Made by a program: the position numbers and the translations under genes
Assembly (NCBI RefSeq): GCF_000407485.1
Contig: NZ_ASWD01000006.1
Location: 243,501 to 307,500, forward strand
Direction: 5' to 3'
Length of the DNA stretch: 64,000 bases
DNA from: Enterococcus pallens ATCC BAA-351
GTDB taxonomy: Bacteria > Bacillota > Bacilli > Lactobacillales > Enterococcaceae
The notes under the pieces: model-generated
The model's input: only the letters and a program-made list of their open reading frames with translations
The model's database searches: none
Told to the model about the DNA's origin: nothing
Part shown: positions 24,047 to 33,867 of the stretch, piece by piece
How positions within the stretch are numbered: position 1 is the first letter of the stretch
Layout of the letters: every line of letters starts with the position of its first letter

Positions 24047-24201
24047 ATCTCAATAAGGATACCTATTCTGCAATTTTTCCACTCTAATTGATAATTAGAA
24101 TAATTGTCAATTGTTGTTTAGCAGATTAGTATTCCGCATGGACCCTGACTAATATTTGTAAAAAATAATTAGTCTCACAACCAATAATAAGGAGAATTTC
24201 A

Positions 24202-26478
24202 ATGAAAAACAAATTACACTTTGAACAATGGGAAGGTTTCACACCTGGTAAATGGCAAAATGAGGTAAACACATTAGACTTCATTAAACGCAACTACACT
24301 GAGTACACTGGCGATGACAGCTTTTTAGAAGAAGCTGCACCAAGCACCAACAAACTATGGGACAAACTACAAGAACTATTTGAAGTACAGCACAAAAATA
24401 ATGGCGTTTACGACATGGATACAAACATTCCAGCAACTATCACTTCTCATGAACCAGGCTACCTGATCAAAGAAGAAGAAAAAATCGTTGGTTTACAAAC
24501 AGATGTGCCGTTGAAGCAAGCGTTCATGCCTTTTGGTGGTATCAATATGGCCAACAAAGCGTTGGAATCAAATGGCTATGAGGTGGATGATCAAATGTCA
24601 TTCATTTTCAGCAAATGGCGTAAAACACATAACCAAGGTGTTTTTGATGCTTACACTGACGAAATGCGTTTAGCTCGTAAAAACAAAATCATCACTGGTT
24701 TACCAGATGCTTATGGCCGCGGCCGTATCATTGGTGACTACCGTCGTGTGGCTTTGTATGGGATCGACTTCTTAATGGAACAAAAAATGAAGGATCACAA
24801 ACTAATCGGCAATAAAACCATGACTAACGACATTATCCAATTGCGTGAAGAAGTGGCTGAACAATACCGTGCTTTGAAAGACATGAAGGACATGGCTGCT
24901 TCATACGGCTATGATATTTCAGCACCAGCGGCTAACGCAAAAGAAGCAATCCAATGGTTGTACTTCGGTTACCTGGCAGCAATCAAATCTCAAAACGGAG
25001 CAGCAATGTCTATCGGACGTATCTCTGCTTTCTTGGATATCTACATCCAACGCGATTTAGACCGTGGCTTGATTACTGAATTTGAAGCACAAGAATTAAT
25101 CGACCACTTGATCATGAAACTACGTATGGTGAAATTTGCCCGTACGCCTGAATACAACCAATTGTTCTCTGGTTACCCAATCTGGGCGACTCTGTCAATT
25201 GCTGGGATGAACATGGACGGTTCTTCATTAGTAACGAAGAATGACTTCCGTATTTTGCACACTTTGACAAACATGGGTCCTTCACCAGAGCCAAACTTGA
25301 CTGTCTTGTATTCTTCAAAATTACCTGAAGGCTTCCGTACGTATGCAGCAAAAGTAGCAAAACAAAGCTCTTCTATCCAATTGGAAAACGACGATCTATT
25401 GCGTCAATACTGGGGTTCTGATGATGCAGCGATTGCTTGCTGTGTTTCAGCAACTGTTATCGGTAAAGACATGCAATTCTTTGGTGCTCGTGCTAACTTG
25501 GCAAAAGCTGTCTTGTACGCAATCAACGGCGGTGTGGACGAGATGACACACATGCAGGTTGGACCAAGAATGCGTCCAATGGATGGCGACACGTTGGATT
25601 ACGATACTTTCATCCAAAACTACAAAGATATCATGGATTGGTTAGCTGAATTATATGTAAACACACTAAACGTGATTCATTACATGCATGATAAATATGC
25701 GTATGAAGCACCACAATTGGCCTTGATGGATACTGACTTGAAACGTACCTTTGCAACTGGTATTGCTGGTATTTCTCACGCTGCTGACTCATTAATGGCA
25801 ATTAAACACGGAAATGTTAAAGTTATCCGTGATGAAAACGGACTAGCTGTGGACTATGTTCCACAAAATGAGTTCCCAACTTACGGAAACGACAATGATG
25901 AAGCCGATGCAGAAGCAAACTGGATCTTAGAATACTTCATGGCTCAAATCAAACGTCAGCACACTTACCGCAACTCAACACCAACCTTGTCATTATTGAC
26001 AATTACGTCAAATGTTGTTTACGGTAAAAACACTGGGAATACACCAGATGGACGTCGGGCAGGTAAACCATTGGCACCAGGTGCGAACCCAAGTTATCAA
26101 GATGGTAAATTCCTAGGTGAGAAAAATGGTCTGTTGGCTTCATTGAACTCAACAGCTAAATTGAACTATGCTTGTGCGCAAGATGGTATTTCTGACACTC
26201 AAACCATCAACCCAGGTGCTCTTGGCCGAACAGATGATGAAGAAATGCAAATCGACAACCTGCGCAATGTCCTAGATGGTTACTTTGACCGCGGCGGTTA
26301 CCACTTGAACGTCAACGTCTTCGGCCGTGAACTGTTGGAAGAAATGGATAAAGACATCGACAATCCTAAATACGCGAACTTCACCATCCGTGTATCAGGT
26401 TACGCTGTTAAATTCCGTGACTTAACACCAGAACAACGTCGCGACGTAATCTCAAGAACTGACCACCATTCATTATAA
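24202..26478 (+). CDS. pflB: Formate acetyltransferase (pyruvate formate-lyase)
   Basis: The 758-aa enzyme converts pyruvate and CoA to acetyl-CoA and formate in anaerobic mixed-acid fermentation. The two catalytic cysteines are in IACCVS (Cys413-Cys414) and the glycyl radical site is in IRVSGYAV (Gly733), near the C-terminus as expected. Base use is very codon-optimised, as for an abundant protein. AAGGAG precedes the ATG. Its activase gene pflA, normally next downstream in enterococci and lactococci, is not here; a terminator and repeats follow instead. Confidence 0.98.
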   Translation: MKNKLHFEQWEGFTPGKWQNEVNTLDFIKRNYTEYTGDDSFLEEAAPSTNKLWDKLQELFEVQHKNNGVYDMDTNIPATITSHEPGYLIKEEEKIVGLQTDVPLKQAFMPFGGINMANKALESNGYEVDDQMSFIFSKWRKTHNQGVFDAYTDEMRLARKNKIITGLPDAYGRGRIIGDYRRVALYGIDFLMEQKMKDHKLIGNKTMTNDIIQLREEVAEQYRALKDMKDMAASYGYDISAPAANAKEAIQWLYFGYLAAIKSQNGAAMSIGRISAFLDIYIQRDLDRGLITEFEAQELIDHLIMKLRMVKFARTPEYNQLFSGYPIWATLSIAGMNMDGSSLVTKNDFRILHTLTNMGPSPEPNLTVLYSSKLPEGFRTYAAKVAKQSSSIQLENDDLLRQYWGSDDAAIACCVSATVIGKDMQFFGARANLAKAVLYAINGGVDEMTHMQVGPRMRPMDGDTLDYDTFIQNYKDIMDWLAELYVNTLNVIHYMHDKYAYEAPQLALMDTDLKRTFATGIAGISHAADSLMAIKHGNVKVIRDENGLAVDYVPQNEFPTYGNDNDEADAEANWILEYFMAQIKRQHTYRNSTPTLSLLTITSNVVYGKNTGNTPDGRRAGKPLAPGANPSYQDGKFLGEKNGLLASLNSTAKLNYACAQDGISDTQTINPGALGRTDDEEMQIDNLRNVLDGYFDRGGYHLNVNVFGRELLEEMDKDIDNPKYANFTIRVSGYAVKFRDLTPEQRRDVISRTDHHSL

Positions 26479-26487
26479 AAAATACCG

Positions 26488-26523
26488 AGCCCACTGAAAG
26501 AGAAATCTCTCAGTGGGCTTTTT
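26488..26523 (+). terminator. Intrinsic terminator of pflB
   Basis: AGCCCACTGA (26488-26497) and TCAGTGGGCT (26510-26519) form a perfect stem, extended inside by AGAG/CTCT, followed by TTTTT. It ends directly at the first of three tandem repeats. Confidence 0.9.
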
Positions 26524-26678
26524 GCCAGTCCAACTTTTTGCAGTTTTTTCCAGTGCGAAAGAAATAAAAGACCTCCTGATATTTCCCATTCGTGCTGTTT
26601 AGTTGGATGGTAGGCGCACGAGAATCAGATTCATTTTTCGTGCACTTGGAAAAATGAATTCCTTACTGAGAGCTAGCT
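26524..26678. repeat. Structured intergenic repeat, copy 1
   Basis: A 155-bp unit beginning GCCAGTCCAACTTTT and ending TACTGAGAGCTAGCT. It folds as two arms. Arm 1 is closed by CCAGTCCAACT with AGTTGGATGG. Arm 2 is ATTCATTTTTC (26629-26639) with GAAAAATGAAT (26649-26659), an 11-bp perfect stem. No ORF covers it. Confidence 0.85.
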
Positions 26679-26834
26679 GCCAGTCCAACTTTTCGCAGTT
26701 CTATTTATTCAGAAAACTAATTTTGTAATTAGATTAATAGACAAATAGAAGCGTTTAGTTGGATGGTAAGCGCACGAGAATCAGACTCATTTTTCGCGCA
26801 CTTGGAAAAATGAATTCCTTACTGAGAGTTAGCT
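26679..26834. repeat. Structured intergenic repeat, copy 2 (different apical insert)
   Basis: A 156-bp direct repeat of copy 1. The outer parts are nearly identical, but the apical sequence of arm 1 is replaced by an unrelated AT-rich stretch that still pairs: TTCTATTT (26699-26706) with AAATAGAA (26743-26750), flanked by CGC/GCG. Arm 2 is kept, with TCATTTTTC/GAAAAATGA. Confidence 0.85.
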
Positions 26835-26967
26835 GCCAGTCCAACTTTTCGCAATTCGTTTAGTGTGAAAGAAATAAAAAGCCTCCTGATATTTTCCGCT
26901 CGTGCTGTTTAGTTGGATGGTAAGCGTACGTGAATAGAATCCCTTTAATGTGAGCTATCTACCACCC
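26835..26967. repeat. Structured intergenic repeat, copy 3 (lacks arm 2)
   Basis: The third direct copy shares the apical sequence type of copy 1 (GAAAGAAATAAAA, CCTCCTGATATTT, CTCGTGCTG) but has lost the arm 2 hairpin; after GGATGGTAAGCG the sequence drifts to a diverged tail GAGCTATCTACCACCCC. It ends about 90 bp before the next gene. Confidence 0.8.
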
Positions 26968-27058
26968 CAAACAAATCCCCCTCGCAATTTCAAAAACACC
27001 TCTCCTCTTCCTCGCGGTTTCATGATAAAGTAAAGAGACTGAGAGGAGCCGTGAATTC

Positions 27059-27937
27059 GTGAATAAAAAGAGCTATCATTTCTACGCTATGGCAAGTATT
27101 TTGTGCTGGTCGATTTCCTATGTTTTATCCCGTTTCATTATGGGGGAATTTTCTGCCTACTCGATTTCTTTTCTGCGCTATATTGTGGCTTCGATTGCCT
27201 TACTTTTGCTGGCGCCTATCATTAAGCTTAAAAAAATTGAGAAACAAGATATTGGCTGGATTTTCTTAACCGGAGCAGTTGGCTTTTTCATTTATATGAT
27301 TGCCTTTAATAAAGGCCTGGAGACCGTCAACGCTGCAACTGGCAGTGTCATTATTGCGGCTGTTCCTATGATTTCTTCCATTTTATCCAGTTTTATTTAC
27401 CAGGAAAAGCTCACCCGACTGCAATGGCTGGCCAGCGCCTTGTCTTTTCTAGGTGTGTTGCTAATTACTCTGCTGCCTGGCGGCTTCACGATTAATTACG
27501 GCTTGATTTGGTTTTTTGGAGCGGCTTTTTGCATGAGCTTCTACAATTTGCTTTCTAAACGAATGGTTAAAAAATATGCGGCGATTCAGGTGACGACTTA
27601 TAGTATCTTTGCGGGAACATTGCTGCTTTCTATCTTTTCGGTGAGTTCCTTTCGCCAAGTTCAGCAGGCTTCCTGGCTGGCAATTTTGTGCATTATTTTG
27701 ATGGGGGTCTTTTCTAGTGCAGTGGCCTATGTTTGCTGGGCTAAGGCCTTTGAGCGGGCAGAAAATGTAGCGTCGGTGAGTAATTATATGTATTTGACGC
27801 CTTTTTTTACCTCGATTTTAGGCTTTCTGCTGATTGACGAGGCTCCTGGCTGGTCCACTGTGATTGGCGGTGTGTTTGTTTTGGGCGGGTTGATTTTATT
27901 CAATAGTAAACTGGCAAAACAAGTGAAAATCCATTAA
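27059..27937 (+). CDS. DMT superfamily transporter (EamA family)
   Basis: The 292-aa protein has ten predicted transmembrane helices in two EamA halves (about 10-135 and 145-285). The motif GLETVNAATGSVIIAAVPMI is typical of the first half and PFFTSILGFLLIDEAPGW of the second. The start is GTG, ten bases after GAGGAG. DMT pumps export metabolites or amino acids; substrate unknown. The 9-bp gap to the next open frame and a ribosome binding site before 28022 suggest cotranscription with the aldo/keto reductase. Confidence 0.88.
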   Translation: MNKKSYHFYAMASILCWSISYVLSRFIMGEFSAYSISFLRYIVASIALLLLAPIIKLKKIEKQDIGWIFLTGAVGFFIYMIAFNKGLETVNAATGSVIIAAVPMISSILSSFIYQEKLTRLQWLASALSFLGVLLITLLPGGFTINYGLIWFFGAAFCMSFYNLLSKRMVKKYAAIQVTTYSIFAGTLLLSIFSVSSFRQVQQASWLAILCIILMGVFSSAVAYVCWAKAFERAENVASVSNYMYLTPFFTSILGFLLIDEAPGWSTVIGGVFVLGGLILFNSKLAKQVKIH

Positions 27938-28021
27938 ATAAAAAACTTGCAGCAAATTGCTTGCCTTAAAGTTAGGGTTAAGGTTTATGATGGAGATATC
28001 ATAAAGAAAGAAGGAACCTGC

Positions 28022-28888
28022 ATGTTAAATGAAAGCTTTACTTTATCCAATGGTGTAAGTATCCCTAAAATCGGTTTTGGTACTTGGATGATTGACGATG
28101 CCAAGGTAGCTCAACATGTCCGCGATGCGATTAGTGTCGGTTATCGTCACATCGATACTGCTCAAGCCTATGCTAATGAAGTTGGCGTCGGTGAAGGTAT
28201 CCGGACATCCGGTGTTGATCGCAAGGATATTTTTCTAACAACCAAATTAGCGGCTGAAATCAAAAACTATGAAGAAGCGGTTGCGGCCATTGACGAATCA
28301 CTGGCGAAACTGGATTTGGATTACATTGATTTGATGATTATTCACAGTCCCAAGCCTTGGGCAGAATTCCAAAACGATGACGATCATTTCTTTGAGGGCA
28401 ACTTGGAAGCGTGGCGGGCTTTGGAAGAAGCCTACGAAGCTGGCAAGCTGAGGGCAATTGGGGTTTCTAACTTTGAACAAGTCGATTTGGAAAACTTATT
28501 AACCAATGCCCAGGTTAAACCAATGGTGAATCAGATTTTGGCCCACATCGGTCATACGCCAGTAGAGGTGATTGAATTTTCGCAGCAAAACAACATGATC
28601 GTGGAGGCTTACTCGCCGATTGCTCATGGTGCCATGATGCAAAACGAAGACATCACTTCAATGGCGGACAAATACGGCGTTTCCATTCCGCAATTAGCGA
28701 TTCGCTATTGCCTGCAATTGGATCTGCTGCCATTGCCTAAAACAGAAAACATCGATCACATGAAAAACAATGCCGATGTCGACTTTGTCATTTCAGCGGA
28801 AGACATGACTACCTTGAAAAATATCGGCCGCGTGGATTACGGCGACCATAGTGATATTCCGGTATTCCGTAGGGCAACCGATAAATAG
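28022..28888 (+). CDS. Aldo/keto reductase
   Basis: I start at 28022 (GAAGGAACCTGC upstream), giving 288 aa. The family motifs are clear: GFGTWMIDD, HIDTAQAYANEVGVGEGIR (split across residues 43-61), YIDLMIIHSP and the NADPH-binding end LPLPKTENIDHMKNN. The catalytic set of Asp, Tyr, Lys and His is present in DTAQAY, TTKLA and IHSP. It probably reduces aldehydes or keto acids such as 2,5-diketogluconate-like substrates; the real substrate is unknown. A strong terminator follows. Confidence 0.92.
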   Translation: MLNESFTLSNGVSIPKIGFGTWMIDDAKVAQHVRDAISVGYRHIDTAQAYANEVGVGEGIRTSGVDRKDIFLTTKLAAEIKNYEEAVAAIDESLAKLDLDYIDLMIIHSPKPWAEFQNDDDHFFEGNLEAWRALEEAYEAGKLRAIGVSNFEQVDLENLLTNAQVKPMVNQILAHIGHTPVEVIEFSQQNNMIVEAYSPIAHGAMMQNEDITSMADKYGVSIPQLAIRYCLQLDLLPLPKTENIDHMKNNADVDFVISAEDMTTLKNIGRVDYGDHSDIPVFRRATDK

Positions 28889-28897
28889 CTACAAAAA

Positions 28898-28940
28898 GAG
28901 CAGCAGCGAATTTTCGATGATTTCGCTGCTGCTCCTTTTT
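28898..28940. terminator. Bidirectional terminator between akr and msrA
   Basis: GAGCAGCAGCGAA (28898-28910) pairs with TTCGCTGCTGCTC (28922-28934), with CTTTTT on the plus side and a T run in the minus direction (AAAAA at 28893-28897). It overlaps the msrA stop. Confidence 0.92.
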
Positions 28941-29766
28941 ATTTTTTAGCAAACGTCCTCCGCAGATTTCCTTTTAGGTGCTGATAGGTCAAAAACTGCT
29001 GGCGACTTCGTTTAATGGCTTTGTATCTTTTCGGCTGTTTCTTATAAAACTCTTGATGATAATTTTCGGCCGGCCAAAAGGTACTGGCCCAGCGAATTTC
29101 AACGACAATTGGCTTGCTGTATCTTCCTGAATCAATCACCTGCTGTTTAGAAGCTTCCGCAATTTGCTTTTGCTCTTCGTCCTGAACAAAGATAATCGGA
29201 CGATACTGAAGGCCATTATCTTGAAATTGCCCCGTATCATTAGTAGGATCAATGATCTGCCAATACAAATCTACCAATTCCTGATAACTGATTTTTCGCG
29301 TATCAAAGATAATCTCCACTGCTTCTACGTGTCCGGTATTGCCCACCAGCACTTGATCGTAGCTGGGATTTTCCAAATCGCCGCCAGTATATCCAGATAA
29401 TACCGAAATAATACCTGGCCGGGTTTCGAAAGGCTCCACCATGCACCAAAAGCACCCGCCAGCAAAAACGGCGCGGCTTTGGTTCTGAGGATCGTCAATT
29501 TTATGCTTGCTGCGGTCATAATCCAGCTCTGAATTGTACTCGCCAGTCAGCTTTTGGTAAAAGTCCGTCATATCCGGTGTCAAATTATTTCTGCTAGCCA
29601 ACGGGCGTAAAGCCGCCTCCAGCTTGGCAATGGTCTCCGGATAGCTGCTGTTCTTTTCCAAAGCATCTCTAGCTTCGATCAGCCGTTGACGTTCCCAGTC
29701 TCGCGTTTTAGGATTTAAAATAAGGTTGTAAATTTCAGTTATGGTATCTTCTTGAGTGAATTTCAT
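28939..29766 (-). CDS. msrA: Peptide methionine sulfoxide reductase MsrA with N-terminal helical extension
   Basis: The 275-aa protein repairs S-methionine sulfoxide. The catalytic motif GCFWC has its nucleophile at Cys105; SGYTGG and GHVEAVEI follow, and the end is helical. MsrA cores are about 170 aa, so residues 1-95 are extra: [20 protein letters not shown], a helix pair, then [15 protein letters not shown]. That part looks like the four-helix fold of enterocin A-type immunity proteins, but this is an impression without alignment. No MsrB domain or msrB gene is adjacent. Confidence 0.93.
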   Translation of the reverse strand: MKFTQEDTITEIYNLILNPKTRDWERQRLIEARDALEKNSSYPETIAKLEAALRPLASRNNLTPDMTDFYQKLTGEYNSELDYDRSKHKIDDPQNQSRAVFAGGCFWCMVEPFETRPGIISVLSGYTGGDLENPSYDQVLVGNTGHVEAVEIIFDTRKISYQELVDLYWQIIDPTNDTGQFQDNGLQYRPIIFVQDEEQKQIAEASKQQVIDSGRYSKPIVVEIRWASTFWPAENYHQEFYKKQPKRYKAIKRSRQQFLTYQHLKGNLRRTFAKK

Positions 29767-29876
29767 ATTAGGATCTCCTTTAACAAAAACGTCATAGTTT
29801 TATTGTTGGAAATACACTTGAAATTTACCATAGTTAAGTTAAATACACGAATAAACTGTCCTTTTTTGACCTTAGC

Positions 29877-30614
29877 TTAAACAATTCTTTTCATAATCGC
29901 TAACAACGCTTGAACATCTTCAACCCGGGTGTCCCCTGTTGTTGAATCGATGATTGAACTATACACATGAGGGATGATTTTTTTCACGCCGGCATCCACC
30001 GCCAGCTGAACAATCTCTTCAAAATTGTCCAAATCAATGCCGCCAGTCGGCTCCAAATAGAAATCCGCCTCCGCACAAGCTTTGGCTACCGCGATATATT
30101 CTTCGCGATGGGCTAAGCCTTTCATTGGAAAATACTTAATCGAGCTGCCCCCCATATCCTGAAGCAAGCGAATGGCCGTTTCAATCGGAACGATTCCCGC
30201 TGGTGCCTGAGAACTTAAAGGTCCCGTAGCAATATTGACATAGCCGGCTTTTCCAGTTGGCGAAACTAAGCCATTAACCACTGTATCGGTTTGCCCTAAT
30301 AACGCCCGCGAAGTTCCCACCCCAGTAAAGACCTGATTCACATGCTGCGGCTGCAGAACAGCTGAGATACGTGAGACCATTTGGCTTTGATTGGGATCAC
30401 CAGCACCTAGCCCCACGGATAAGGCATTGTTAGTAGCAGACTGATACTGTTTCATGTCTTCAATCGCCGCTTCGTCGGTAGCGTATTTTTTAGACAGTAC
30501 GCCTAAAACCACGTGCCCTTCAGCTGCTTCGTAACAGTCCTTGGCATTTTCCACTGAATTGGCTAATACATTTAAGCAAATGCGCTCGTTTAAATAATTG
30601 GGTGTCAACGACAT
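29877..30614 (-). CDS. dgaF: 2-dehydro-3-deoxy-phosphogluconate aldolase DgaF
   Basis: The 245-aa enzyme cleaves 2-keto-3-deoxy-6-phosphogluconate to pyruvate and glyceraldehyde 3-phosphate, the last step of D-glucosaminate catabolism. It matches the DgaF-type (not Eda-type) KDGP aldolases: ERICLNVLANSVENAKDCYE, GLVSPTGKAGYVNIATGPLS, IKYFPMKGL with the probable Schiff-base Lys, and YLEPTGGIDLDN. It is the last gene of the dga operon, 13 bp after dgaE, with GGAGAG upstream. Confidence 0.92.
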   Translation of the reverse strand: MSLTPNYLNERICLNVLANSVENAKDCYEAAEGHVVLGVLSKKYATDEAAIEDMKQYQSATNNALSVGLGAGDPNQSQMVSRISAVLQPQHVNQVFTGVGTSRALLGQTDTVVNGLVSPTGKAGYVNIATGPLSSQAPAGIVPIETAIRLLQDMGGSSIKYFPMKGLAHREEYIAVAKACAEADFYLEPTGGIDLDNFEEIVQLAVDAGVKKIIPHVYSSIIDSTTGDTRVEDVQALLAIMKRIV

Positions 30615-30627
30615 CTTGGTCTCTCCT

Positions 30628-31719
30628 TTACGCCATGATTGCTTCTAGGCGCTGAATAATTTTTTCCATCTCTGCTTGATTCACCGAGCGAATATCAAAT
30701 TCGATAATGCCCACGTTGGCCTGATATTCGCGAGTATAAACGGCCGGATTCTCAGCTTTTAATTCCTCAATCACTTGCCTAGCGGTTTTCTCCCCTTGCA
30801 CCTTCACACTGCCTCGGTAAATGTCGCGACCGGCACTATCCTGAACAATTGCGGCTGAAAGCCCGGGTATCTGATTCACCGCCGCGACAAAAGGTGCCAA
30901 ACGCGTCTTCATTGCTTCGCCGCTTTCGCTGCCCTGCTGCAAATAGTCTTCCACTGCTTGGGTGAAGCCGAGGATGTTGTCCTTACCAATCTTCATCGCT
31001 CGGCCAATGCCTTTACTCTGCAGCCGCACCCATTCAACCAATCGCTTTTTACCAATCACTAAGCCGGCACTGGGTCCTTCAATTGCCTTGGCACCGGAAT
31101 AAATGACCAGATCAGCTCCAGCTTTTGCATACTTGAACAAATCCTCTTCAGCAGCAGCATCGACAATTAGCGGCAGCTGGTGCGCTTGGGCAACCTTGGC
31201 TGCTTCTTCTACATTTAGCATACTCTTTTGCACAGTATGATGACTTTTAATGTATAAGATGGCCGCCGTTTTTTCGGTAATCACCTGCTCCAAATGCTCC
31301 CCTGAACACATATTGGCATAGCCGGCTTCAACAACTTGACCGCCGCCGAGAGCCACCATTACCTCCACTGGTGTGCCATAATCAACATTATGCCCTTTCG
31401 GCACCACAATTTCCCGCTGGCTAAAACGCTCGGAATAGGGATGATACGTATGGTACATATCCCCTTGGCCGATGACAGCCGCCACACTTTGAGCAATACC
31501 GGCCGAGGCCGAGGACACAATTTGGGTATCCTCTACCTGCAGCAGCTTCGCTAAATACGCACCGGTTTGAATGCTTAGCTCGCTCATCTCGAAAAAGTGT
31601 TCTCCACCAAAGCGCTGAGCCGCCAACACGCCTTCAGAAACCTTGGATACGCCTAAAATAGTCATCCGACCAGAGGCATTAATAACTTCCTTTAATCCAA
31701 ATTTTTGATAACTGATCAT
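30628..31719 (-). CDS. dgaE: D-glucosaminate-6-phosphate ammonia-lyase DgaE
   Basis: A 363-aa PLP enzyme of the SelA-like fold type I. It removes ammonia from D-glucosaminate 6-phosphate to give the keto-deoxy sugar acid used by DgaF. Markers: NASGRMTILGVSKVSEGVLA near residue 15, IVDAAAEEDLFKYAKAGADL, and VIYSGAKAIEGPSAGLVIG with the PLP Lys in SGAK. It sits between the PTS genes and dgaF, in the order known from Salmonella and Enterococcus. Confidence 0.92.
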   Translation of the reverse strand: MISYQKFGLKEVINASGRMTILGVSKVSEGVLAAQRFGGEHFFEMSELSIQTGAYLAKLLQVEDTQIVSSASAGIAQSVAAVIGQGDMYHTYHPYSERFSQREIVVPKGHNVDYGTPVEVMVALGGGQVVEAGYANMCSGEHLEQVITEKTAAILYIKSHHTVQKSMLNVEEAAKVAQAHQLPLIVDAAAEEDLFKYAKAGADLVIYSGAKAIEGPSAGLVIGKKRLVEWVRLQSKGIGRAMKIGKDNILGFTQAVEDYLQQGSESGEAMKTRLAPFVAAVNQIPGLSAAIVQDSAGRDIYRGSVKVQGEKTARQVIEELKAENPAVYTREYQANVGIIEFDIRSVNQAEMEKIIQRLEAIMA

Positions 31720-31734
31720 GCATTCACCTGTTTT

Positions 31735-32586
31735 CTATAAAAGTCCGAAGAAGGCCGCCACGATACTAACAGCCACGATCGTACCGATAATGATGCCGTA
31801 TCGTGGGCCTTTTTTCACCATGAAGAAATAAATCGCAAAAACAGCGGTTAACGGCAGCAGGCCTCGCATAATTTGATCCAAAATTTCCTGCAGCACAATT
31901 GTCGCACCACCAGGAACCACGAATTTCATTGGACTTGTGATATTTACATAGCTGGCACTCAAGGCTCCCATCATCATCATTCCCAATACGTTTGCCGCAT
32001 AAATGACCTGTTTAATTTTGCCGTCCTTCAGCAAGCTCAAGATCGAATTACGACCCAACGTATAGGATTTATTGATTAGGGCCCAACTGATATACATTGT
32101 AATCACCGTGTAAATGACGATCGGTCCAATTCCGCCGATCGCATTGCCATTAGACGCCATTGGGATAAAGATCGAGATAATCAGGGGCATTACGGCTGCC
32201 CAAATAATTGAATCGCCAATCCCAGCCAGAGGTCCCATCAAGCCTGTTTTAATCGAAGTAATCGACGTATCGGTAATCGCAGCCCCATTGGATTTTTCTT
32301 CCTCCATGGCAATCACGATCCCTTGAATCGATGACCCAATTGTTCCTTCGGTATTAAAAAAGTTCAAGTGGCGCTTCAAGGCTTCCCGCTGTTCCTCCTC
32401 ATTATCGGCATACAGCTTCTTAATGGCTGGAATCATCGAGGCACAAAAGACTAAGCTTTGCAGCCGTTCATAAGAGTTAGACAGCTCACAGCCCAGCTGA
32501 TAAATCCAAAAGGCCTGAGATAATTCCTTTTTAGTGATTTTCTTTTGCTCCAATTGCTCTTCGTTTTGCTTTGTCATCTGTTCCAT
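31735..32586 (-). CDS. dgaD: Mannose-family PTS EIID component DgaD
   Basis: The 283-aa protein starts with a cytoplasmic helix (KKITKKELSQAFWIYQLGCE) and continues in the EIID pattern GTIGSSIQGIVIAMEEEKSN, TGLMGPLAGIGDSIIWAAV. C-terminal hydrophobic segments anchor it. It forms the membrane channel with EIIC for D-glucosaminate uptake and phosphorylation. Its start overlaps the dgaC stop (TAATG). Confidence 0.92.
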   Translation of the reverse strand: MEQMTKQNEEQLEQKKITKKELSQAFWIYQLGCELSNSYERLQSLVFCASMIPAIKKLYADNEEEQREALKRHLNFFNTEGTIGSSIQGIVIAMEEEKSNGAAITDTSITSIKTGLMGPLAGIGDSIIWAAVMPLIISIFIPMASNGNAIGGIGPIVIYTVITMYISWALINKSYTLGRNSILSLLKDGKIKQVIYAANVLGMMMMGALSASYVNITSPMKFVVPGGATIVLQEILDQIMRGLLPLTAVFAIYFFMVKKGPRYGIIIGTIVAVSIVAAFFGLL

Positions 32587-33338
32587 TACGCACCCGCCTC
32601 CTCTTCTAGCGCTTTGTTTCTAACTAAAAATGCCACACAAACACCAATAACTGCCACTGCCATAACTTCAGCACCAAAATAAACCACTGCCACAAAGCCA
32701 ATCAGGAAATAAGGAATCAAGGTCTTTTTCCCGATTACCATAATCGTCAAGGCAAAGCCTAAAGCCGGTAAAATGCCGCCCATGACTTCAAAACCGTGCA
32801 TCAGCCATTCCGGAATGACTTCCAAAATCTGATTAACAATCGATTGACCAAAGTAGTTCGCTGCAAATACGAGAGGAAAACGAATAACAAAGCCAGCCAT
32901 AGCAGGATATAAAAAGGCGGCACGATAAATTCCAGAATAATTTAAGTCCTCTGCATACTTGTCAGCCATATGCACCCAGGTTGCATTAATCGTTCGACGA
33001 ATTTGATCCATAAATACACCCAGCACCCCAAATGGTACTGCCAAAGCAATCGCTGCCTCTGCATTCATCCCAACACCTAAAGCAATTGGAATCGCAATCG
33101 CTGAAGCCAATGCCGGATCACTAGGAACATTGCCCCCAGGTGTAGACGTTACGCCTAAGTACACCAGCTGAATTCCGGCACCGATAATCATTGCTTCTCC
33201 TAGCTTGCCAGTCACCGCTCCTGCAATCAATGCAGCTGAAAGCGGCTGGGAAAGCATCCCGGAAAAGGTATAGCCAAAACGCAAGCGGGCAAACCAATAG
33301 TACAACCCCATCACAATTGAAATACCTAAAACGCCCAT
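32586..33338 (-). CDS. dgaC: Mannose-family PTS EIIC component DgaC
   Basis: A 250-aa membrane protein with the EIIC-Man features GAVTGKLGEAMIIGAGIQLV and GVTSTPGGNVPSDPALASA, plus about seven hydrophobic stretches. Together with DgaD it forms the transport path. It is 15 bp downstream of dgaB. Confidence 0.92.
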   Translation of the reverse strand: MGVLGISIVMGLYYWFARLRFGYTFSGMLSQPLSAALIAGAVTGKLGEAMIIGAGIQLVYLGVTSTPGGNVPSDPALASAIAIPIALGVGMNAEAAIALAVPFGVLGVFMDQIRRTINATWVHMADKYAEDLNYSGIYRAAFLYPAMAGFVIRFPLVFAANYFGQSIVNQILEVIPEWLMHGFEVMGGILPALGFALTIMVIGKKTLIPYFLIGFVAVVYFGAEVMAVAVIGVCVAFLVRNKALEEEAGA

Positions 33339-33353
33339 ATTTCTTACACCCCT

Positions 33354-33851
33354 TTATAATGATTTATATTTTTCGATCAATTTTTGCATAGGTACTGGTG
33401 TTTCTTCTGGAATGGCTTGGAAATAGACATCCATCTCTTTGCTTAACAAGCCTTCTAAAATCGCTACATCCTCTTCTGACAGATTAATATTTTTGATCAC
33501 ATTTTTCCGGTTAGGACCACCGCCTAATCCACCAACTTGAATAGCTTCGGTTACGATGCCTTCATCCACTGCTGATTTCAAGGTGGTTAAATCTGGCACT
33601 AAGAACAAGACTTTACTATTTTTAGCCGCAGCTTCCTCAGCCCAATAGCTTTTCACTGATTCCATACCTTTAATAATTACTTCGACACCAGGAGGGGCCG
33701 CCATTAAATAAATACTTTGTAAAAATTCATCCTGCTCCAGCTCATCACTGACTACTAAAATTTCATTGGCTCCTGATTGCTGCAGCCATTTAGTGACCAC
33801 CTGACCATGAATTAGTCGACTATCGACTCTAGTTAATACGATTGTTGACAT
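33354..33851 (-). CDS. dgaB: Mannose-family PTS EIIB component DgaB
   Basis: I start at 33851 (AAAGGGACG upstream), giving 165 aa; the frame is open to 33911 in the overlap with dgaA. The EIIB-Man start VLTRVDSRLIHGQVVTKW contains the phosphorylated His15. It passes phosphate from DgaA to the incoming sugar acid. Its end near EETPVPMQKLIEKYKS is typical. Confidence 0.92.
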   Translation of the reverse strand: MSTIVLTRVDSRLIHGQVVTKWLQQSGANEILVVSDELEQDEFLQSIYLMAAPPGVEVIIKGMESVKSYWAEEAAAKNSKVLFLVPDLTTLKSAVDEGIVTEAIQVGGLGGGPNRKNVIKNINLSEEDVAILEGLLSKEMDVYFQAIPEETPVPMQKLIEKYKSL

Positions 33852-33867
33852 CTTTTTCCACGTCCCT

